Assembly: GCA_018902545.1 (NCBI GenBank)
Contig: JAHIQM010000013.1
Span: forward strand, 50,484-114,483
DNA: 64,000 bases
Source of the DNA: Pseudomonadota bacterium
GTDB lineage: Bacteria; Desulfobacterota; Desulfovibrionia; Desulfovibrionales; Desulfomicrobiaceae
Reading direction: 5' to 3'
The position numbers were made by a program, and so were the translations under genes. Below the pieces are notes generated by a model, which was given only the letters and a program-made list of their open reading frames with translations, did not search any database and was not told the DNA's origin. Shown here in pieces: positions 61,726-64,000 of the stretch. The first letter of the stretch is position 1. Each line of letters starts with the position of its first letter.

Positions 61726-62775
61726 TCATTTCAGTTGATGGCTTTCAATTGCAGTGGCTACTTTCACCAGCCAGCCAGTAAGAGACTGAATATCTGCGTT
61801 ACTCAATTTCCGATTTATCAATGCCTTGAGTTCGCGACCTGCCGGTTGAAACAAGCCTGTCGCCAGCGCCTCTTGCCAAAGGCCGTTTATTTCCGATTCC
61901 GAAACGTCCAGTTTACTCAGAAAACCGCCTCTGCCGACAAGAGCCGTGTAGATTGATTGTTTGTAAACGGCGCTGGGTGGATACCCGTAGCAGAGGGCGA
62001 CATGTGCGCCGTTTTTGTCAACGTTCAGGGAAAAGCCTTTCGTCCCCCAGTGTATGGGAAATGATTTCTTTGCTGCAAGATCAAGGAGTTCTGAAAATAC
62101 GTCCTTTCCGTTCTTGTCCAGAGACTCCATGAAAGATTCTTGAGTGACAAAAGGCAAGGCTCCGGATGATATTTGTTTTGTCATTGCCGGTTCTTTTCCG
62201 ACGACGATGTCATAGGATAGAAGATGCTTGCCGCCGCTCGTTTGAAAATATGAAAATTCCAGACATGTGACTCTCAGGCCTTTTCTGCGCAAGAATGATG
62301 ATGTTTGTCGTATTTCCCCGGTGATTCGCTGTCCGACGAGGACAATGCGCTGTTCCTTGTTGAAAGAAACGGCTTCATCAGGAGCGAGTTCAAAGTAGTT
62401 TCTGTGATAGCTGGCCAGGGTGAGTACCTCGTCACCCACGTATCTCCGAAGAATCTGTTCAAGTTGATCCGTGTTCAATTCCTCAACATAAGACGCATAT
62501 TCCAAGGATTGAGCCAGGGTGTCACGAGGCGTTCTGTCACGCTTCAGTTCCAGGACAACGGTGTTTCCTTCTCTATCGATTCCGAGAAGATCAATTATGC
62601 TCCCGAGATTTGTAGTCACCTGTCGGCCGATAATGAGAAGTTTTCCGTCTTCAAGAATATCGTCGGAGTTACTTTCGAGCCAATTCTCCAATACCGATTC
62701 CTCATGATCGGCATGAAAATGGGTCTGCGAGAACTCTTCAAAGCGGCCGTCTTCTTTGATGTTGAAAATTCGCAT
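61726..62775 (-). CDS. NucS/DUF91-like endonuclease
   Basis: A 349-residue protein whose residues about 20-130 match an EndoMS/NucS-type PD-(D/E)XK nuclease: WLESNSDDILEDGKLLIIGRQVTT, SIIDLLGIDREGNTVVLELKRDRTPRD (Asp and ELK of the active site) and TLAQSLEYASYVEEL. The C-terminal half (residues 150-349) is not recognised. Such orphan DUF91 proteins are often found in mobile or defence regions. The start at 62775 lacks a clear ribosome site. Confidence 0.85.
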   Translation of the reverse strand: MRIFNIKEDGRFEEFSQTHFHADHEESVLENWLESNSDDILEDGKLLIIGRQVTTNLGSIIDLLGIDREGNTVVLELKRDRTPRDTLAQSLEYASYVEELNTDQLEQILRRYVGDEVLTLASYHRNYFELAPDEAVSFNKEQRIVLVGQRITGEIRQTSSFLRRKGLRVTCLEFSYFQTSGGKHLLSYDIVVGKEPAMTKQISSGALPFVTQESFMESLDKNGKDVFSELLDLAAKKSFPIHWGTKGFSLNVDKNGAHVALCYGYPPSAVYKQSIYTALVGRGGFLSKLDVSESEINGLWQEALATGLFQPAGRELKALINRKLSNADIQSLTGWLVKVATAIESHQLK

Positions 62776-62897
62776 TAGTGTGTATTTTTATCGAGAAATT
62801 ATATGTTTTTGTTTGTTCAATTGTATATTTGATCAGTAAATTTGTGGTTCATAATCGAAATACTATCGTATTCATGCCTGACGAGATTATATATCTC

Positions 62898-63224
62898 TTA
62901 TCCGAACTGCTCAACAAATTCGGTAATAGCATCGGTAACATCATCCATTTTGCTCTCCACTTCGGGGTCATCTTCGTATGGAATGATATCCAATATCGCG
63001 ACAAGTCGTTCGCGCATGAGGAGCCACGTTGCTTCGTCGTCCGATTCAAGAAAATGGGTGCAGACAAAAAACCATCCGTAAATGCCGCACGTTATGGCGT
63101 AATGTCGGTCACCTTTTCGCTCCATCGTAATTCTTGCGCCGAGTTCGTGCACTTCGTCACGCAGAATGACGCCCTCGGTTCCGGTTTGACCGATTGTCGA
63201 GCCGTTGTCGAAGCTGTGCCACAT
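62898..63224 (-). CDS. hypothetical protein, 108 aa
   Basis: Unrecognised family. The protein is soluble and acidic: GTEGVILRDEVHELGARITMER, then a hydrophobic ITCGIYGWFFVCTHF strand, and a C-terminal helix rich in Glu/Asp (DDPEVESKMDDVTDAITEFVEQF). The layout resembles small immunity proteins, but no toxin partner is adjacent. GGAGG precedes the ATG, supporting a real gene. Confidence 0.65.
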   Translation of the reverse strand: MWHSFDNGSTIGQTGTEGVILRDEVHELGARITMERKGDRHYAITCGIYGWFFVCTHFLESDDEATWLLMRERLVAILDIIPYEDDPEVESKMDDVTDAITEFVEQFG

Positions 63225-63280
63225 TTAGAAGCCTCCGATGTCTAAGTTGTCGGCTATTGACGGCGTAAGTTCTGCGAACT

Positions 63281-63613
63281 TCACTTCTTCGCGTATCTAT
63301 TTGGATCATTGAAAAATGTTATATCCGCATATCCGGCGTATATTTTGCCAGAATGCTTTACGCCATCCGGAATGTAATACCGATCACCTTTTGTATAAAG
63401 ATGTCTTGTGCCATCAATGAGCAATTCAATATTTCCCTCTAAAACTATCCCAATCTGCGCGGCATGAGAATGCTCTGGCAGATCAGCGTCCTTTTCAAAC
63501 TGCATGAATAATATTTGATGGCTATCTGATTGTGAAAGATAAGCGGTTATTCCATCTAGCGGAATGTCAGCTTCTGGAAGATTTGTGATTGGTTCTGGGA
63601 ATACATGAGTCAT
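63281..63613 (-). CDS. cupin-domain protein
   Basis: A 110-residue single-cupin protein. Motif 1 DLPEHSHAAQIGIVLEGNIEL and motif 2 GDRYYIPDGVKHSGKIYAGY carry the His/Glu metal-ligand positions in a normal arrangement. Cupins of this size are often metal-dependent enzymes or sugar-binding accessory proteins; no specific substrate is suggested. The ATG has GAGGG upstream. The 246 bases on to the IS-like left end contain no recognised feature. Confidence 0.85.
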   Translation of the reverse strand: MTHVFPEPITNLPEADIPLDGITAYLSQSDSHQILFMQFEKDADLPEHSHAAQIGIVLEGNIELLIDGTRHLYTKGDRYYIPDGVKHSGKIYAGYADITFFNDPNRYAKK

Positions 63614-63860
63614 GAAATTGCCCTCTTGTTCATTTGCTCGCGATATTCACCTTGCTTTAAAAAATGAAGGAATTTAATGAAGCATGATGATTTATGGTTC
63701 AATTCCGGGTTTCATGATGGGAAGAAAAACCAAAGGACGGCCTGACTCCGTTGTTTTAGCTTGTCGTTCATCATCTTATGAGCGCATATCTTAACGAGTT
63801 GGCGCGATTATTTAATACCCTAATTTCTTTGATCTTTTCTAGGGCAAAATTTTCGTCCTC

Positions 63861-64000
63861 TGACCTGCTCGGCTCTTTTCAGACCAGTCGAAACTTGAGA
63901 TAGGTTTCTCCCTCAACCACGAGGGAACTGATGAAAAAGGGACGATTTTCCGAAGAGCAGATGGTCGGCATTCTGCGTGAAGCTGACCGTAGTCCGGTGG
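63861..64000 (+). mobile_element. left end of an IS3-family insertion sequence (partial)
   Basis: The sequence from TGACCTGCTC at 63861 begins with the TG typical of IS3-family ends and leads within 70 bases to an OrfA start. The right end is beyond the window, so the terminal repeat and target duplication could not be compared. Confidence 0.6.
63931..64000 (+). CDS. IS3-family transposase OrfA, 5' end only
   Basis: The first 23 codons are visible (MKKGRFSEEQMVGILREADR...). This opening matches IS3-family OrfA proteins, which bind the element ends through an N-terminal HTH and are joined to the OrfB integrase by -1 frameshifting. The gene is cut by the window end. GAGGGAAC lies upstream. Confidence 0.85.
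   Translation, partial: MKKGRFSEEQMVGILREADRSPV

Overview
The window reads as chromosomal DNA from a sulfate-reducing deltaproteobacterium of the Desulfovibrionales type; Desulfomicrobium would fit, but the genus is inferred. The evidence is a GC-rich coding background, an aldehyde:ferredoxin oxidoreductase with its own four-cluster ferredoxin, a Tat-exported Fe superoxide dismutase, a rubredoxin, SelB (so selenoproteins are made), a PxxKW cysteine-rich protein and dense sigma-54/two-component signalling. No rRNA, tRNA or CRISPR array was recognised.

Positions 1-17.7 kb hold mostly housekeeping and redox genes: a LysE-type exporter, malate synthase G, a YjbQ protein, periplasmic SOD, a minus-strand run of small enzymes (DUF445, MIF-like tautomerase, DUF523/DUF1722, PNPOx-like, NAD(P)-binding/DUF2867), leucyl aminopeptidase, the AOR-ferredoxin pair, and mnmG coupled to an M20 peptidase.

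Positions 17.9-27.4 kb hold an unusual locus. Two paralogous proteins carry the ATP-grasp and phosphohistidine domains of PEP synthase, but a different C-terminal domain replaces the PEP/pyruvate barrel. They lie in a minus-strand series with a coupled 46-residue leader protein and a coupled 62-residue membrane protein, behind a sigma-54-like promoter. Divergent from them are a PAS-AAA+ sigma-54 activator whose Walker B aspartate is alanine and a NifX-like protein. A 635-base noncoding stretch with short repeats lies beyond the operon end.

Positions 27.6-44.1 kb form one signalling and transport island. Two paralogous units, each a CBS-domain protein followed by a DASS/SLC13 carrier, face each other. 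Around them are three membrane histidine kinases, two tandemly duplicated response regulators, two more receiver proteins, a receiver-CBS fusion and a membrane-anchored AAA+ regulator with a winged-helix-like C-terminus. A strong sigma-54-type promoter precedes the second unit. The recurrence of the same CBS module suggests that carrier activity or expression is tied to an intracellular ligand; this is inference.

Positions 44.1-57.2 kb return to general functions: DJ-1/PfpI, a diguanylate cyclase, acyl-ACP thioesterase, M23 endopeptidase, PilZ, TetR, a transglutaminase-like protein lacking the expected Cys, a CDF transporter, cyclophilin, a five-domain S1 protein, a rubredoxin with a shortened first metal knuckle, M18 aminopeptidase and SelB.

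Positions 57.2-64 kb are accessory DNA: three toxin-antitoxin-like pairs (one toxin frameshifted), palindromic repeats, a very AT-rich secreted trypsin-like protease, a NucS-like nuclease, a small hypothetical protein, a cupin, and the left end of an IS3-family element cut by the window edge.
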